A stretch of 64,000 nt of DNA from Longimicrobium sp. (lineage in GTDB: Bacteria > Gemmatimonadota > Gemmatimonadetes > Longimicrobiales > Longimicrobiaceae), in NCBI GenBank assembly GCA_036377595.1, contig DASUYB010000108.1, positions 1-64,000 on the forward strand, given 5' to 3'. Below the pieces are notes generated by a model. The model saw nothing but the letters and a program-made list of their open reading frames with translations, ran no database searches and was not told the DNA's origin. Positions 10,169 to 19,586 of the stretch are shown here, piece after piece (position 1 is the first letter of the stretch; every line of letters begins with the position of its first letter). Position numbers and translations under genes: made by a program.

Positions 10169-10475
10169 CCGGACGGGTATCTGCGCGGGTACCGGGACTT
10201 TGCGCGGCCGCCGGCTGGCCCCCTCCCCCGGCCCCTCCCCCGCTGCGTAGGGGAGGGGAGAACTCAGCGCGGAGACGGGCATCCGTTGCGCTGACATTGG
10301 GCTTGCGAGCGAGGGGTGCAGGGCGCGCGAAGGCGTGGCTGTGCCCCTCTCCCGGTACGGGAGAGGGCGAGCGCTCTAAGGCGCGGGGAGAGGGCGGACG
10401 GATGCTGGCGAATCGCTCTGTCGCTTGGAGTGCGCTGAGTTCGAAGCTTTTGCGCTGTTGATCTGGAGGATGTAG
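10117..10475. repeat. Composite dispersed repeat upstream of trmFO
   Basis: This gene-free stretch is nearly all repeat. CTCTCCGGCTCGC is followed by the perfect hairpin CCTCTCCCG-TAC-CGGGAGAGG (10145-10165). Then comes a C-tract/G-tract block (10211-10258) with GAACTCAGCGCGG, and a second CTCTCCCGGTACGGGAGAG hairpin (10345-10364). The first two parts recur in the same order at 27326-27500. Confidence 0.75.
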
Positions 10476-11834
10476 ATGGCGGAAGTAACGGTCGTCGGCG
10501 GCGGGCTGTCGGGGTCGGAGGCGGCGTACCAGCTCGCGGAGCGCGGGCACGACGTGACGCTGCACGAGATGCGGCCCGTGCGCGGCACCCCCGCGCACCA
10601 GACCGACCGTCTCGGCGAGATCGTCTGCTCCAACACCTTCAAGAGCGAAGACCCGCAGAACGCGCACGGGCTGCTCAAGCTGGAGATGGACGCGCTGGGC
10701 GCCGGCGGCTCGCTCCTCCTGGCCTGCGCGCGCGAGAGCCGCATCCCCGGCGGCACCGCGCTCACCGTCGACCGCATCGAGTTCGCGCAGCGGATGACGG
10801 CGGCCATCGAGGCGCATCCCCGCATCCGCGTCGCCCGCGGCGAGGTGGAGGAGCTCCCCACCGGCCCCGCGGTCGTCGCCACCGGGCCGCTGACCTCGGA
10901 CGCGCTCTCGCTCTCCATCCGCCGCGCGCTGGGGAGCGACCACGGGCTCGCCTTCTTCGACGCGATCGCCCCCGTCGTCTCCGACGAGTCGCTCGACCAC
11001 GACCGGCTCTTCGCCGCGAGCCGCTGGGGGAAGGGCGAGGGCGACGACTACCTCAACGCGCCGATGGACAAGGAGCAGTACGAGGCCTTCGTCGAGGCGC
11101 TCCGAACGGGCGAGGAGTACGCCGGCCACGACTGGGAGAACGTCCCCTACTTCGAGGGGTGCCTGCCGATCGAGGTGATGGCGCACCGCGGGGTCGACAC
11201 GCTGCGCTTCGGGCCGATGAAGCCGGTCGGCCTCCCCGTCCCCCAGTGGGGCGGGCGGCAGGCATGGGCGGTGATCCAGCTGCGCCGCGAGGACCGCGCG
11301 GGGCAGATGTGGAACCTGGTGGGCTTCCAGACGCGGCTGAAGATCCCCGAGCAGAAGCGCATATTCCGCACGATCCCGGGGCTGGAGAACGCCGAGTTCC
11401 TGCGCTGGGGCTCCATCCACCGCAACACCTACCTCAACTTCCCCGCGGCGCTGTCTCCCCACGGATCGCTCCGCGATCGCCCCGAGCTGATCTTCGCGGG
11501 GCAGATCACGGGCGTGGAAGGGTACACCGAGTCCACCGCCGTCGGCATCCTGGCGGCCGCGAACCTGGACCGTGTCGTCCGCGGGCTCGATCCCGTCATC
11601 CCCCCGCCCACCACCATGCTGGGCGGGCTGATGCGCTACCTGCGCGAGAGCGACCCGTCGCACTTCGCCCCCATGAACTCCAACTTCGGCCTCCTCGACC
11701 CGCTGGAGCAGACGGGAAAGAAGATGAAGAAGGAGATCAAGCGCGAGCGGCTGGTAGAGCGCGCCCGCGCCGACTTTTCCGCATGGATGGACGCGCACGA
11801 CCTGCGCGTCCCCGAGCCCGCCGCGCGCGGATGA
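10476..11834 (+). CDS. trmFO: Methylenetetrahydrofolate-tRNA-(uracil-5-)-methyltransferase TrmFO
   Basis: FAD- and folate-dependent enzyme that makes 5-methyluridine at position 54 of tRNA. The 452-residue protein starts with the FAD-binding VVGGGLSGSEAAYQLAERG, and has the family motifs TDRLGEIVCSNTFKSE (Cys51) and YFEGCLPIEVMA (Cys229). These correspond to the two cysteines implicated in methyl transfer in the Bacillus enzyme. The C-terminal half has QITGVEGYTES and NSNFGLL. A strong GGAGGA site (10465-10470) sits 5 nt before ATG. The stop overlaps the xerC start by 4 nt (ATGA). Confidence 0.96.
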   Translation: MAEVTVVGGGLSGSEAAYQLAERGHDVTLHEMRPVRGTPAHQTDRLGEIVCSNTFKSEDPQNAHGLLKLEMDALGAGGSLLLACARESRIPGGTALTVDRIEFAQRMTAAIEAHPRIRVARGEVEELPTGPAVVATGPLTSDALSLSIRRALGSDHGLAFFDAIAPVVSDESLDHDRLFAASRWGKGEGDDYLNAPMDKEQYEAFVEALRTGEEYAGHDWENVPYFEGCLPIEVMAHRGVDTLRFGPMKPVGLPVPQWGGRQAWAVIQLRREDRAGQMWNLVGFQTRLKIPEQKRIFRTIPGLENAEFLRWGSIHRNTYLNFPAALSPHGSLRDRPELIFAGQITGVEGYTESTAVGILAAANLDRVVRGLDPVIPPPTTMLGGLMRYLRESDPSHFAPMNSNFGLLDPLEQTGKKMKKEIKRERLVERARADFSAWMDAHDLRVPEPAARG

Positions 11835-12784
11835 GCGACGCGCTCGACGCCCTGGCGCAGTATCCCCACCACGACGAGGTGGACGACTTCCTGCGCTACG
11901 TGGCCCACGAGCGGCAGCTCTCGCCGCAGACGGTGCGCGCGTACACCGACGACCTGGGCGAGCTGGAGCGCTTCCTCGACCGCTACTACGGCGGCGAGGA
12001 ATGGACCTGGGCGGGGGTCGACCGGCTGGCCATCCGCAGCTTCATGGGCGACTGCGCCACCCGGCGGGGACTCGCGAAGAGCAGCATCGCCCGCAAGCTC
12101 TCCGCGGTGCGCTCCTTCTACCGCTTCCTGCACGTCGAGGAGCGCGTCGACGCCAATCCCGCGAAGGCCGTCCGCACGCCGAAGCGCGAGCGCCACCTCC
12201 CCGGCTTCCTGACGCGCGAGCAGATGGACGCCATCTTCGCCGACGCCGAGGTGCGCGCGGGCGACGGCGGCTTCCACGGGATGCGCAACCTGGCCATCGT
12301 CGAGCTCTTCTACTCCACGGGGATGCGGCTCAGCGAGCTGCAGGGGCTGAACGTGGACGACCTGGACCTGGTCAGCGAGCGCGCGCGGGTGATGGGGAAG
12401 GGGCGCAAGGAGCGCATCGTGCCGATCGGGCGGATGGCGGTGCGCGCGCTGCGGCACTACTACGAGGGCCGCACGCTCGTCCTCGGCCAGTCCACGCGCG
12501 GCGACCGGCGCGCGGTGTTCCTCGGGCAGACGGGGAAGCGCCTGACCGTCCGCGCGATCCAGAACATCGTCAAGGCGTTCCTCAAGCAGGTGGGCGACGA
12601 GCACGGCCTGTCGACGCACTCGCTCCGCCACACCTTCGCCACCCACATGCTCGACGGCGGCGCGGACCTGATGGCGGTGAAGGAGCTGCTCGGCCACGCC
12701 AGCCTCTCCACCACGCAGATCTACACGCACACGTCGAAGGAGCGCCTGAAGCAGGTCTATCGCCAGGCGCACCCGCGGGCGTAG
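11831..12784 (+). CDS. xerC: Tyrosine recombinase XerC
   Basis: Site-specific recombinase that resolves chromosome dimers at dif. The 317-residue protein has an N-terminal SAM-like core-binding domain (about 18-105) and a C-terminal catalytic domain. Active-site residues are visible: Arg166 (STGMRLSEL), the GKGRKER lysine region, His263 and Arg266 (THSLRHTFATHML), His289 (LLGHASL) and nucleophile Tyr298 (QIYTHTS). I set the start at ATG 11831, overlapping the trmFO stop; a longer frame open from 11159 is only the trmFO shadow. XerC rather than XerD is inferred from the position next to trmFO and hslVU, as with codV in Bacillus. Confidence 0.93.
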   Translation: MSDALDALAQYPHHDEVDDFLRYVAHERQLSPQTVRAYTDDLGELERFLDRYYGGEEWTWAGVDRLAIRSFMGDCATRRGLAKSSIARKLSAVRSFYRFLHVEERVDANPAKAVRTPKRERHLPGFLTREQMDAIFADAEVRAGDGGFHGMRNLAIVELFYSTGMRLSELQGLNVDDLDLVSERARVMGKGRKERIVPIGRMAVRALRHYYEGRTLVLGQSTRGDRRAVFLGQTGKRLTVRAIQNIVKAFLKQVGDEHGLSTHSLRHTFATHMLDGGADLMAVKELLGHASLSTTQIYTHTSKERLKQVYRQAHPRA

Positions 12785-13060
12785 GCCGGCTCTGTCATCC
12801 GGTTGACGCCCGAACCGATCTCACGCCGACGTCATCTGAGGCCGGCCAGACCGTCATCGCGTCCGCGCCCGAGGTCGCGGGCCGAAGGATCTATCATCGC
12901 GGCAGCACGTGAATCGGTGGAACGCACCGATACTTCACCGGCACGGGGGCATCAGTTTCCATTCAGGACAATTGTTGACAGGCCAGCGAGGGGATGAGTA
13001 GGTTGGGGAACGTCTGTAGCTCGCCGGAGTGCCCACCCACGCCGAAAGTTGAGGACACGC
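12785..13060. other. Intergenic region with decayed repeat fragments and leader of the small peptide gene
   Basis: No gene is seen. The first part (about 12794-12905) contains fragments such as GTCATC...GAGGCCGGCC and GGCCGAAGGATCTATCATC, which look like a degraded dispersed repeat. The last 90 bases carry the promoter described separately. Confidence 0.4.
12975..13004 (+). promoter_or_regulatory. Candidate sigma70-type promoter for the small Cys-containing peptide
   Basis: A perfect -35 TTGACA (12975-12980) is followed after 18 bp by TAGGTT (12999-13004). This would place transcription start near 13011, about 50 nt before the peptide ATG at 13061. The -35 match and correct distance make it one of the clearest promoters in the window. 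Confidence 0.5.
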
Positions 13061-13255
13061 ATGAACAAGCTGAAGCTGGATCTCGACACGTTGTCGGTGC
13101 AGTCGTTCGAGCCTGGAGCGACCGCCGCGGCCCGTGGCACGGTGCGCGCCGGGGAGGCGCCCCCCTCTGCATGGGATCCGACCCCGTGTTCCATTTGCAT
13201 GACCGTCTGCAAGCCGACGGTGGTCGGCCCCAATCTCACCGACGTCGTGTACTGA
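13061..13255 (+). CDS. Putative RiPP (pinensin-like) precursor peptide
   Basis: A 64-residue peptide with a GAGGAC ribosome-binding site (13050-13055) 5 nt before ATG, its own candidate promoter and a strong terminator. The N-terminus MNKLKLDLDTLSVQSF fits the amphipathic leader pattern K-L-x-L-x-L-[DE]-x-L-x-V-x-S-F that I associate with pinensin-type lanthipeptide precursors of Bacteroidota and relatives. A linker RGTVRAGEAPP follows. The short core contains CSICMTVC (three Cys with Ser/Thr) and more Thr residues. No lanthionine synthetase, protease or transporter is near it, so any modifying enzymes would be encoded elsewhere. The leader resemblance is from memory and the modification is inference. 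It could also be a small metal- or redox-active peptide. Confidence 0.55.
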   Translation: MNKLKLDLDTLSVQSFEPGATAAARGTVRAGEAPPSAWDPTPCSICMTVCKPTVVGPNLTDVVY

Positions 13256-13279
13256 CGTCGGCGCGGCGCCAAACAGCCT

Positions 13280-13320
13280 GCGGGGCGCGGGACGAACTCG
13301 TCCCGCGCCCCGCTTGCCGT
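13280..13320 (+). terminator. Strong hairpin terminator after the small peptide gene
   Basis: A perfect 14-bp stem (GCGGGGCGCGGGAC at 13280-13293 with GTCCCGCGCCCCGC at 13300-13313) has a 6-nt loop and is followed by TTGCCGT. It isolates the peptide gene as a single transcription unit. Confidence 0.7.
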
Positions 13321-13436
13321 CGGATTCGCCATTCCCGCGCTTGCGGTGTAGAAGGAATGACGCGAGCTTGCCCCGGCCCGAGCGCTGGGGTAAATCGTTT
13401 CGGGGACGCACCGTCGCCCGCCGCGGGCGGATCTGA

Positions 13437-13484
13437 AGTCCGCGAAGGCGGACTGCGTGTAGTTGTAGCCGCGAGTTCACTCGC
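13437..13484 (+). repeat. Twin-hairpin dispersed element (intergenic copy)
   Basis: AGTCCGC-GAAG-GCGGACT (13437-13454) is followed by a 16-nt linker containing GTGTAGTTGT and then GCGAGT-TC-ACTCGC (13471-13484). The same twin-hairpin arrangement occurs inside the NRPS gene at 49416-49463. There the second stem has changed on both sides (GCGAAT/ATTCGC) but still pairs. It lies in the 331-nt gap between the peptide gene and hslV; no gene is seen in the rest of that gap. Confidence 0.8.
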
Positions 13485-13586
13485 ATGGTTGCATCCTCCG
13501 ATCCCCCGATCTGCGTCGCACGTAGTGGTGACACGGGGCGGGATGGGGACGGTTCGGAAGAGTTGATCGACAGATCCGGGAGATAG

Positions 13587-14129
13587 ATGAGCATCCAGAA
13601 GTGGCACGCCACCACCATCCTGGCCGTCCGCCGCGACGGCAAGGTGGCGCTGGGCGGCGACGGGCAGGTGACCACCGGCGACATCGTGGCCAAGAGCAGC
13701 GCCGTGAAGGTGCGCAAGCTGCGCGACGGGCGGATCCTGGCCGGGTTCGCGGGGTCGGTGGCCGACGCCTTCACCCTGTTCGAGAAGTTCGAGGAGAAGC
13801 TGGAGCGCTTCCCCGGCAACCTCTCCAAGGCGGCCGTCGAGCTCGCGAAGGAGTGGCGGAGCGACCGCTACCTGCGCCGGCTCGAGGCGCTGCTGGCGGT
13901 GGCCGACCGCCAGCACACCTACATGATCTCCGGCACCGGCGACGTGATCGAGCCCGACGACGACATCGTGGCGATCGGCTCGGGGGGCGCGTACGCGCTG
14001 GCGGCGGCGCGCGCGCTCAAGGAGCACTCCACCCTCACCGCGCCCGAGATCGTGCGCCGCGGGCTGGAGATCGCCGGCGAGATCTGCATCTACACGAACA
14101 CCAACATCACCGTGCTGGAGCTGGAGTGA
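13587..14129 (+). CDS. hslV: ATP-dependent protease subunit HslV (ClpQ)
   Basis: Peptidase subunit of the HslUV protease; an N-terminal threonine hydrolase. The 180-residue protein reads [16 protein letters not shown]. The catalytic Thr is therefore residue 9, after an 8-residue propeptide that must be removed, as in the Bacillus-type ClpQ with extended N-terminus. The core motifs [29 protein letters not shown] and the C-terminal YTNTNI are intact. GGGAG precedes ATG 13587. hslU follows after 45 nt. Confidence 0.95.
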   Translation: MSIQKWHATTILAVRRDGKVALGGDGQVTTGDIVAKSSAVKVRKLRDGRILAGFAGSVADAFTLFEKFEEKLERFPGNLSKAAVELAKEWRSDRYLRRLEALLAVADRQHTYMISGTGDVIEPDDDIVAIGSGGAYALAAARALKEHSTLTAPEIVRRGLEIAGEICIYTNTNITVLELE

Positions 14130-14174
14130 GCGGCCCTCCGACGACGGGCACCGCTCGCCCGGGACAGGAATAGA

Positions 14175-15689
<1,515 letters not shown>

Positions 15690-15705
15690 TCGCCACACGC
15701 CGGCG

Positions 15706-16002
15706 ATGACGGACATCTACGACGACGTCGCGTGGTGCCTCGACGGGGCGACCGAGGACAAGCCGCTCGCGCTGGACGGGCTGATCAGCTGCATCGACTA
15801 CCGCCAGCACATGATCGCCACCCGCGACGAGATCGCCGCCGCGCTCCTGCGCCTGCGCGGCGAGGGCCGCGTGGCCGGGACGGCGGCGGGGGGATACTAC
15901 CCGATCGAGCCGGGTCACGCGGAGGGCACCGCGTTCGCCGGGCCGACGCAGGCGGAGCACGAGACGGCGTACGCGGCGTACGACGAGCGAATGCGACGGT
16001 AA
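15706..16002 (+). CDS. Hypothetical protein, possible small winged-helix fold
   Basis: A 98-residue soluble protein 16 nt after hslU. I do not recognise the family. The pattern (LDGLISCIDY...IATRDEIAAALLRLRGEGRVAG...GYYPI) looks like two helices followed by a beta wing, as in small winged-helix or ROK-like DNA-binding domains, but this is only a fold guess. No Shine-Dalgarno sequence is evident. Same-strand placement suggests cotranscription with hslVU. Confidence 0.6.
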   Translation: MTDIYDDVAWCLDGATEDKPLALDGLISCIDYRQHMIATRDEIAAALLRLRGEGRVAGTAAGGYYPIEPGHAEGTAFAGPTQAEHETAYAAYDERMRR

Positions 16003-16030
16003 GCCCGCCGCCCCGAGTGAACACGGAAGC

Positions 16031-16053
16031 GGCGCATCCACGGTGGATGCGCC
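16031..16053. terminator. Bidirectional hairpin between convergent small genes
   Basis: GGCGCATCC (16031-16039) and GGATGCGCC (16045-16053) form a 9-bp stem around ACGGT. It lies between the plus-strand gene ending at 16002 and the minus-strand gene ending at 16082. A TTCGCTTTC tail follows on the plus strand. Confidence 0.5.
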
Positions 16054-16081
16054 ACTTCGCTTTCTACGTGCTACGCAGCGA

Positions 16082-16372
16082 TCAGCGGTCGCGCAGCTCG
16101 TCGGGGGTGGTGCTCTCGACGCGCCGGCTGTGGGCCTCGAGCGCGTCGCGGTTGCGCTCGGCCTCGTGCACGTTCGACTGCGCGCGCGAGGCGTCTTCCG
16201 ATGCCGGCGCGCCGCGGATCGGCTCGTCGGTGCTGGAGGGCGCGGTGGCCTCGGTGCGCTCGCTCTGCGCGGCCAGGGCGTCGCGGTTCTCCTCGGCGTT
16301 GCGCACGTGCTCGCGCGCCTGCGACGGGTCTTCGGACGCGCGCTGGTCGCCGTTCCCGGAGAATTGGTCCAT
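16082..16372 (-). CDS. Small hydrophilic protein with internal duplication
   Basis: A 96-residue, very hydrophilic, presumably helical or disordered protein. Two halves repeat: REHVRNAEENRDALAAQS and QSNVHEAERNRDALEAHS, each followed by an R(T/V)E(A/S)T segment. A good GGGAGGAAG site lies just upstream of the ATG on the minus strand. There is no signal peptide or Cys. I do not recognise a named family. The composition resembles stress-associated hydrophilic proteins, but that is only an impression. Confidence 0.7.
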   Translation of the reverse strand: MDQFSGNGDQRASEDPSQAREHVRNAEENRDALAAQSERTEATAPSSTDEPIRGAPASEDASRAQSNVHEAERNRDALEAHSRRVESTTPDELRDR

Positions 16373-16513
16373 GCTCTTCCTCCCGGTCGTTTCGTTCCCT
16401 CAGGGTGAGCCGCGGGGGAGGGGCAACTTCCATTCCGGCTCCCTTCCTGAATCCCCTGACCACCTGTACATTCCGTACGCAATCTGCCGTCACTCACATT
16501 TCGGGGAGGTACT

Positions 16514-16900
16514 ATGGAAGAGATCAACGTCCTCACGGGAGTGATCGTCGATACGGCTTATCGAGTGCACAGCCGGCTTGGCCCCGGGCTGCTGGAGTCT
16601 GTTTACGAAGCGGTGCTGGGGCGTTCATTGGAACAGAAGGGGTTGTCGGTCGAGCGTCAGAAGGTAGTGGGATTCGAGTTCGACGGAATGCGATTCGACG
16701 AGGGGTTTCGAGTCGATCTGCTCGTCGATGGAAGGGTCATCGTCGAGTTGAAATCAGTCGAGAACCTAGCCCCCGTTCACAGCAAGCAGCTTCTCACCTA
16801 TCTGCGGCTGCTCAATCTGCCAGTTGGGCTGTTGATCAACTTTGGCGCGCCTCGTCTAAACGAGGGGCTGCGTCGTATCGCCAACCACGCACCAAACTGA
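16514..16900 (+). CDS. GxxExxY family protein (PD-(D/E)XK-like)
   Basis: A 128-residue protein with the defining motif Gly25-LL-Glu28-SV-Tyr31 in the context VHSRLGPGLLESVYE. It also has the later VDLLVDGRVIVELKSVE and the SKQLLTYLRLL(N)LPVGLLINFG segment. The DxxxxxxxxxxELK arrangement is that of a PD-(D/E)XK nuclease-like core (PF13366). Biochemical function in this widespread family is not established. It is immediately followed by the GCAGAGG hairpin repeat. Base use is less GC-rich than its neighbours, which hints at a mobile history. Confidence 0.9.
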   Translation: MEEINVLTGVIVDTAYRVHSRLGPGLLESVYEAVLGRSLEQKGLSVERQKVVGFEFDGMRFDEGFRVDLLVDGRVIVELKSVENLAPVHSKQLLTYLRLLNLPVGLLINFGAPRLNEGLRRIANHAPN

Positions 16901-16991
16901 TTGGTCTCACGCAGAGGCCGCAGAGGTCGCAGAGGGACTGCGAGGAAGTTCTCTGCGACCTCTGCGGCCTCTGCGTGAGGCCATTCTTTTT
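16897..16991. repeat. Long inverted repeat of the GCAGAGG family, copy 1
   Basis: Two perfectly complementary 29-nt arms (16906-16934 and 16951-16979), built from degenerate GCAGAGGNC units, flank a 16-nt loop and are followed by CCATTCTTTTT. A second copy lies at 24124-24216. Both copies begin with ACTGATTGGTCTCACGCAG immediately at or after a stop codon. It may double as a terminator. Confidence 0.9.
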
Positions 16992-17063
16992 CCGTGCTTG
17001 ACGTGGCAGGATGCCGCCCGCAGGTTGCGCGGCTCCTTCACCGAACGGAGACAAAGGCGAGCG

Positions 17064-17468
17064 ATGGCGAACAGCCTGGAGGAGTTCCGCCGCTTCCGCG
17101 AGCGCATGAACACGCGCATCCTCGAAGCCGGCAACCTGGAGATCAAGCGCTTCTTCGCGCTCGACACGCGGTGCTACGAGCCCGGCGCCCTCGACGCGAA
17201 GACCAAGGAGCTGCTCGGCCTCGTCGCGTCGATGGTGCTGCGCTGCGACGACTGCATCACCTACCACATCGTCCGCTGCCGCGAGGAGGGCGTCTCCGAC
17301 GACGAGTTCTTCGAGGCCTTCAACGTCGGGCTGGTCGTCGGCGGCTCCATCGTCATCCCGCACCTGCGCCGCGCGGTCGACACCCTCGACCAGCTCAACG
17401 CCCAGGTTGCCCGGGACGACGCGGCCTCCGCCGAGCTCACCGAGGGCGCGGACGAGGTCGGCGCATGA
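17064..17468 (+). CDS. Carboxymuconolactone decarboxylase/AhpD-like protein
   Basis: 134 residues from ATG 17064 (AAAGG upstream); a longer frame from 16998 lacks a ribosome-binding site. The AhpD-fold core is clear: TKELLGLVASMVLRCDDCITYHIVRC, with the redox pair Cys61-Cys64 and His68, followed by the amphipathic helix GVSDDEFFEAFNVGLVVGG. Family members are thiol-dependent peroxidase partners or decarboxylases; the CxxC-H set favours a redox role. Its TGA overlaps the ATG of the next gene (ATGA), so the two are translationally coupled. Confidence 0.85.
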   Translation: MANSLEEFRRFRERMNTRILEAGNLEIKRFFALDTRCYEPGALDAKTKELLGLVASMVLRCDDCITYHIVRCREEGVSDDEFFEAFNVGLVVGGSIVIPHLRRAVDTLDQLNAQVARDDAASAELTEGADEVGA

Positions 17469-18604
17469 GCCCGATCCCCCATCCCGAGGTCGAGGCCTTC
17501 CGCCGCGAGTTCCCCATCCTCCAGACGCGCACCTACCTCAACTCCTGCTCGCTCGGCGCGCTGGGCACGCGCTCGATGGGGTACCTGGGCGAGTACCAGG
17601 CGCTCTGGAACACCCTTGGCGCCAGCGCCTGGTACGAGCTGTGGATGGGGCGCATCGACGACCTGCTCGACCGCGTGGCCTGGCTCTGGAACGCGCGCCG
17701 CCCCGAGGTCGCCCTCTCCCCCAGCGTCTCCGGCGCGCTGGCGGCCGTCTCCTCGGCCATCGACTACTCGAAGCGCAACCGCGTGGTCGTCGCCGAGCTC
17801 GACTTCCCCACGCTCGTCTACCAGTGGCTCGCGCGGCACGACGTGGAGGTGGTGCGCGTCCCCAGCGACGACGGGATCGGCGTCGATCCCGCACGCTTCG
17901 CGGAGCTGGTGGACGAGCGCACGGCGCTGGTCGCCACCAGCCACGTCTTCTACGGCACCGGCTTCGTGCAGGACCTCGGGCCCGTCGCGAAGGCGGCTAA
18001 GGACGCGGGCGCGCTCTTCCTGGTCGACGGCTACCAGGCGTGCGGCCAGATCCCCGTCGACCCCCGCGCCCTCGGGGCCGACGTCTACGTCGGCGGGCCG
18101 CTCAAGTGGCTCCTGGGCGGCCCCGGGCTGGCCTTCCTCTGGGTGCGCGAGGAGCTGATCGACTCGCTCCGCCCCACCGTCACCTCGTGGTTCGGCGCGG
18201 CCAACCAGTTCGAGTTCCGCACCGACGCGCTGGAGTACCGCGACGACGCCGGGCGCTTCTCCCTCGGCACCCCCGCCGTCCCCACCGTCTACACCGCGCT
18301 GGGGGGACTGGAGGTCTTCGCCGCCGCCGGGCTGGAGAAGTGCCTCGACCGCATCCGGGCGCTCACCGGACACCTCGTGGCGCGGCTGGATGCCGAGGGG
18401 TGGGAGATGAAGATCGCCCGCGACCCCGCCCGCCGCTCGGCGATCGTCATGGTGCGCCACGACGACGCGCCCGGTGCGGTGGGACGCCTCGCCGAGCGGG
18501 GGATCATCGTCGACTACCGCGGCTCCTACGTCCGCGTGTCCCCCCACTTCTACAACACCGCGGACGAGAACGACGCGTTCGTGGACGCGCTGCGGACCGT
18601 CTGA
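17465..18604 (+). CDS. Aminotransferase class V / kynureninase-like PLP enzyme
   Basis: A 379-residue fold-type I PLP enzyme. It has LNSCSLGALG at the N-terminus, ATSHVFYGTGFVQDL (PLP phosphate and Asp region), LVDGYQACGQIPVD (PLP-binding Asp) and GGPLKWLLGGPG, where Lys214 is the expected Schiff-base lysine. It ends with a C-terminal domain of kynureninase/cysteine desulfurase type (YRGSYVRVSPHFYNT). No conserved active-site Cys loop of SufS is evident, so kynureninase-like or a general class V aminotransferase/lyase is more likely than a desulfurase. Substrate unknown. The coupling with the upstream CxxC AhpD-like gene suggests a shared pathway. Confidence 0.88.
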   Translation: MSPIPHPEVEAFRREFPILQTRTYLNSCSLGALGTRSMGYLGEYQALWNTLGASAWYELWMGRIDDLLDRVAWLWNARRPEVALSPSVSGALAAVSSAIDYSKRNRVVVAELDFPTLVYQWLARHDVEVVRVPSDDGIGVDPARFAELVDERTALVATSHVFYGTGFVQDLGPVAKAAKDAGALFLVDGYQACGQIPVDPRALGADVYVGGPLKWLLGGPGLAFLWVREELIDSLRPTVTSWFGAANQFEFRTDALEYRDDAGRFSLGTPAVPTVYTALGGLEVFAAAGLEKCLDRIRALTGHLVARLDAEGWEMKIARDPARRSAIVMVRHDDAPGAVGRLAERGIIVDYRGSYVRVSPHFYNTADENDAFVDALRTV

Positions 18605-18663
18605 TCCGGGCGCGGGCAGGCTGGGCGTTCAATTTCTCGACAACCCGCGATCCCGATAACTCC

Positions 18664-18700
18664 AGCGGAGCCGCCGAGTCCACCTCTCGGCGGCTCCGCT
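18664..18700 (+). terminator. Perfect 15-bp hairpin terminator
   Basis: AGCGGAGCCGCCGAG (18664-18678) pairs perfectly with CTCGGCGGCTCCGCT (18686-18700) around a 7-nt loop and is followed by CTCTGCGT. It ends the AhpD-like/aminotransferase unit. The rest of 18605-19044 contains no gene, only the regulatory palindromes listed next. Confidence 0.7.
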
Positions 18701-18822
18701 CTCTGCGTGCGACGCCCAGCCGTAGCAGTCTTGCAGAGTGCGGCAGGCATTGCAGGGGGTCTGGCGCCGGATGACTCGATGTGCCACTCGCCACGGGGCA
18801 AAAGGCGCGTTTTCGGCGAAAT

Positions 18823-18862
18823 TGTTCCCTTACGGGAACATCGTGCGTTCCTGAATGGGAAC
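18823..18862. promoter_or_regulatory. Tandem GTTCCC-N4-GGGAAC palindromes upstream of the fimbrial operon
   Basis: Site A is a perfect 18-bp palindrome (TGTTCCC-TTAC-GGGAACA, 18823-18840). Site B, GTTCCT-GAAT-GGGAAC (18847-18862), starts exactly 7 nt after the core of site A. The same two-site arrangement with the same 7-nt gap occurs at 25136-25173. A weak promoter-like pair (TTGATG 18869, GATAAA 18894, 19-bp spacing) follows directly. The operator role is inferred. Confidence 0.5.
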
Positions 18863-19044
18863 AATCGATTGATGAACGGTGTGCCGGTCCGCGGATAAAT
18901 TCTTGCCACCGTTCAACATCCAGTCACGGCTCACCCGGCACGCCCGTTGCCCCCCAGCGCCGCCGACTGCCCGTGCTGATCCCACTCTGCAACGTCGCAG
19001 CGTAATCCATCCCCGTTCCATCCACATCCCGAGGAGCAACACCC

Positions 19045-19578
19045 ATGAAGAAGCTCGCCCTGGGCCTGGCCGCCGTGGCCTGCGCCGTGGTGCCCGCGAT
19101 GGCCAATGCGCAGACCGCCAGCGCCACCGTGAACGCCAGCGCCACCGTGCAGGCCAGCCTGACCGCGGCCACCACGCACCAGCTCAAGTTCGGCACGCTG
19201 GCCATGGGCGCCAGCTCGACGCTCGCCTCCAGCGGCGCCAGCCAGGCCTCGCTCTCCGGCCTGACCACCGCCGGTCTGGGCCAGATCCAGGTGGGTCACA
19301 ACTCGAACGTGAACGTGACCGCCACCGTGCCGGCCACCCTGCTGAACTCGGTGAGCGGCCAGACGCTGGGCTTCTCGGCCACCTGCGCCACGGCCAGCAG
19401 CAGCGGCGGCACGGGCACGGCGGTGGGGAGCTGCGCCACCTTCTCGTTCAGCGCGGCCGCCCCGGGCACCGTGCAGAGCACCTACGTGCTGGTCGGCGGC
19501 ACCGTCACCGGCAACGCGGCGGCGGGCGTGGGCACCTTCACGGGTGACATCGACTTCACCTTCACCGCGACCAACTGA
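19045..19578 (+). CDS. Secreted fimbrial/spore-coat-U-like subunit (DUF4402-type), major subunit candidate
   Basis: 177 residues with a clear signal peptide (MKKLALGLAAVACAVVPAMANAQ, cleavage after ANA or AQ) and a GAGGAG ribosome-binding site. The mature protein is Ala/Ser/Thr/Gly-rich, beta-sheet type: TATVNASATVQASL, LKFGTLAMGASSTL, SATCATASS...GSCATFSF (two Cys likely a disulfide) and a final FTGDIDFTFTATN strand. This is the pattern of DUF4402/SCPU subunits assembled by chaperone-usher systems. It is the first gene of the operon with the best ribosome-binding site, so I infer the major subunit. Confidence 0.75.
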   Translation: MKKLALGLAAVACAVVPAMANAQTASATVNASATVQASLTAATTHQLKFGTLAMGASSTLASSGASQASLSGLTTAGLGQIQVGHNSNVNVTATVPATLLNSVSGQTLGFSATCATASSSGGTGTAVGSCATFSFSAAAPGTVQSTYVLVGGTVTGNAAAGVGTFTGDIDFTFTATN

Positions 19579-19586
19579 TCGCGGCC

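Noticed and set aside
16906-16979. tRNA or structured small RNA gene
   Set aside because: It is a single long perfect hairpin of degenerate GCAGAGG units with no cloverleaf, and a second copy exists behind another gene.
17465-18604. Cysteine desulfurase (SufS/IscS) assignment
   Set aside because: The expected active-site cysteine loop is not visible and no suf or isc genes are nearby; the kynureninase-like/class V label is safer.
18823-18862. LexA/SOS box
   Set aside because: The Bacillus-type box is GAAC-N4-GTTC; here the arms are in the opposite order (GTTCCC-N4-GGGAAC), and the neighbouring genes are not DNA-repair genes.
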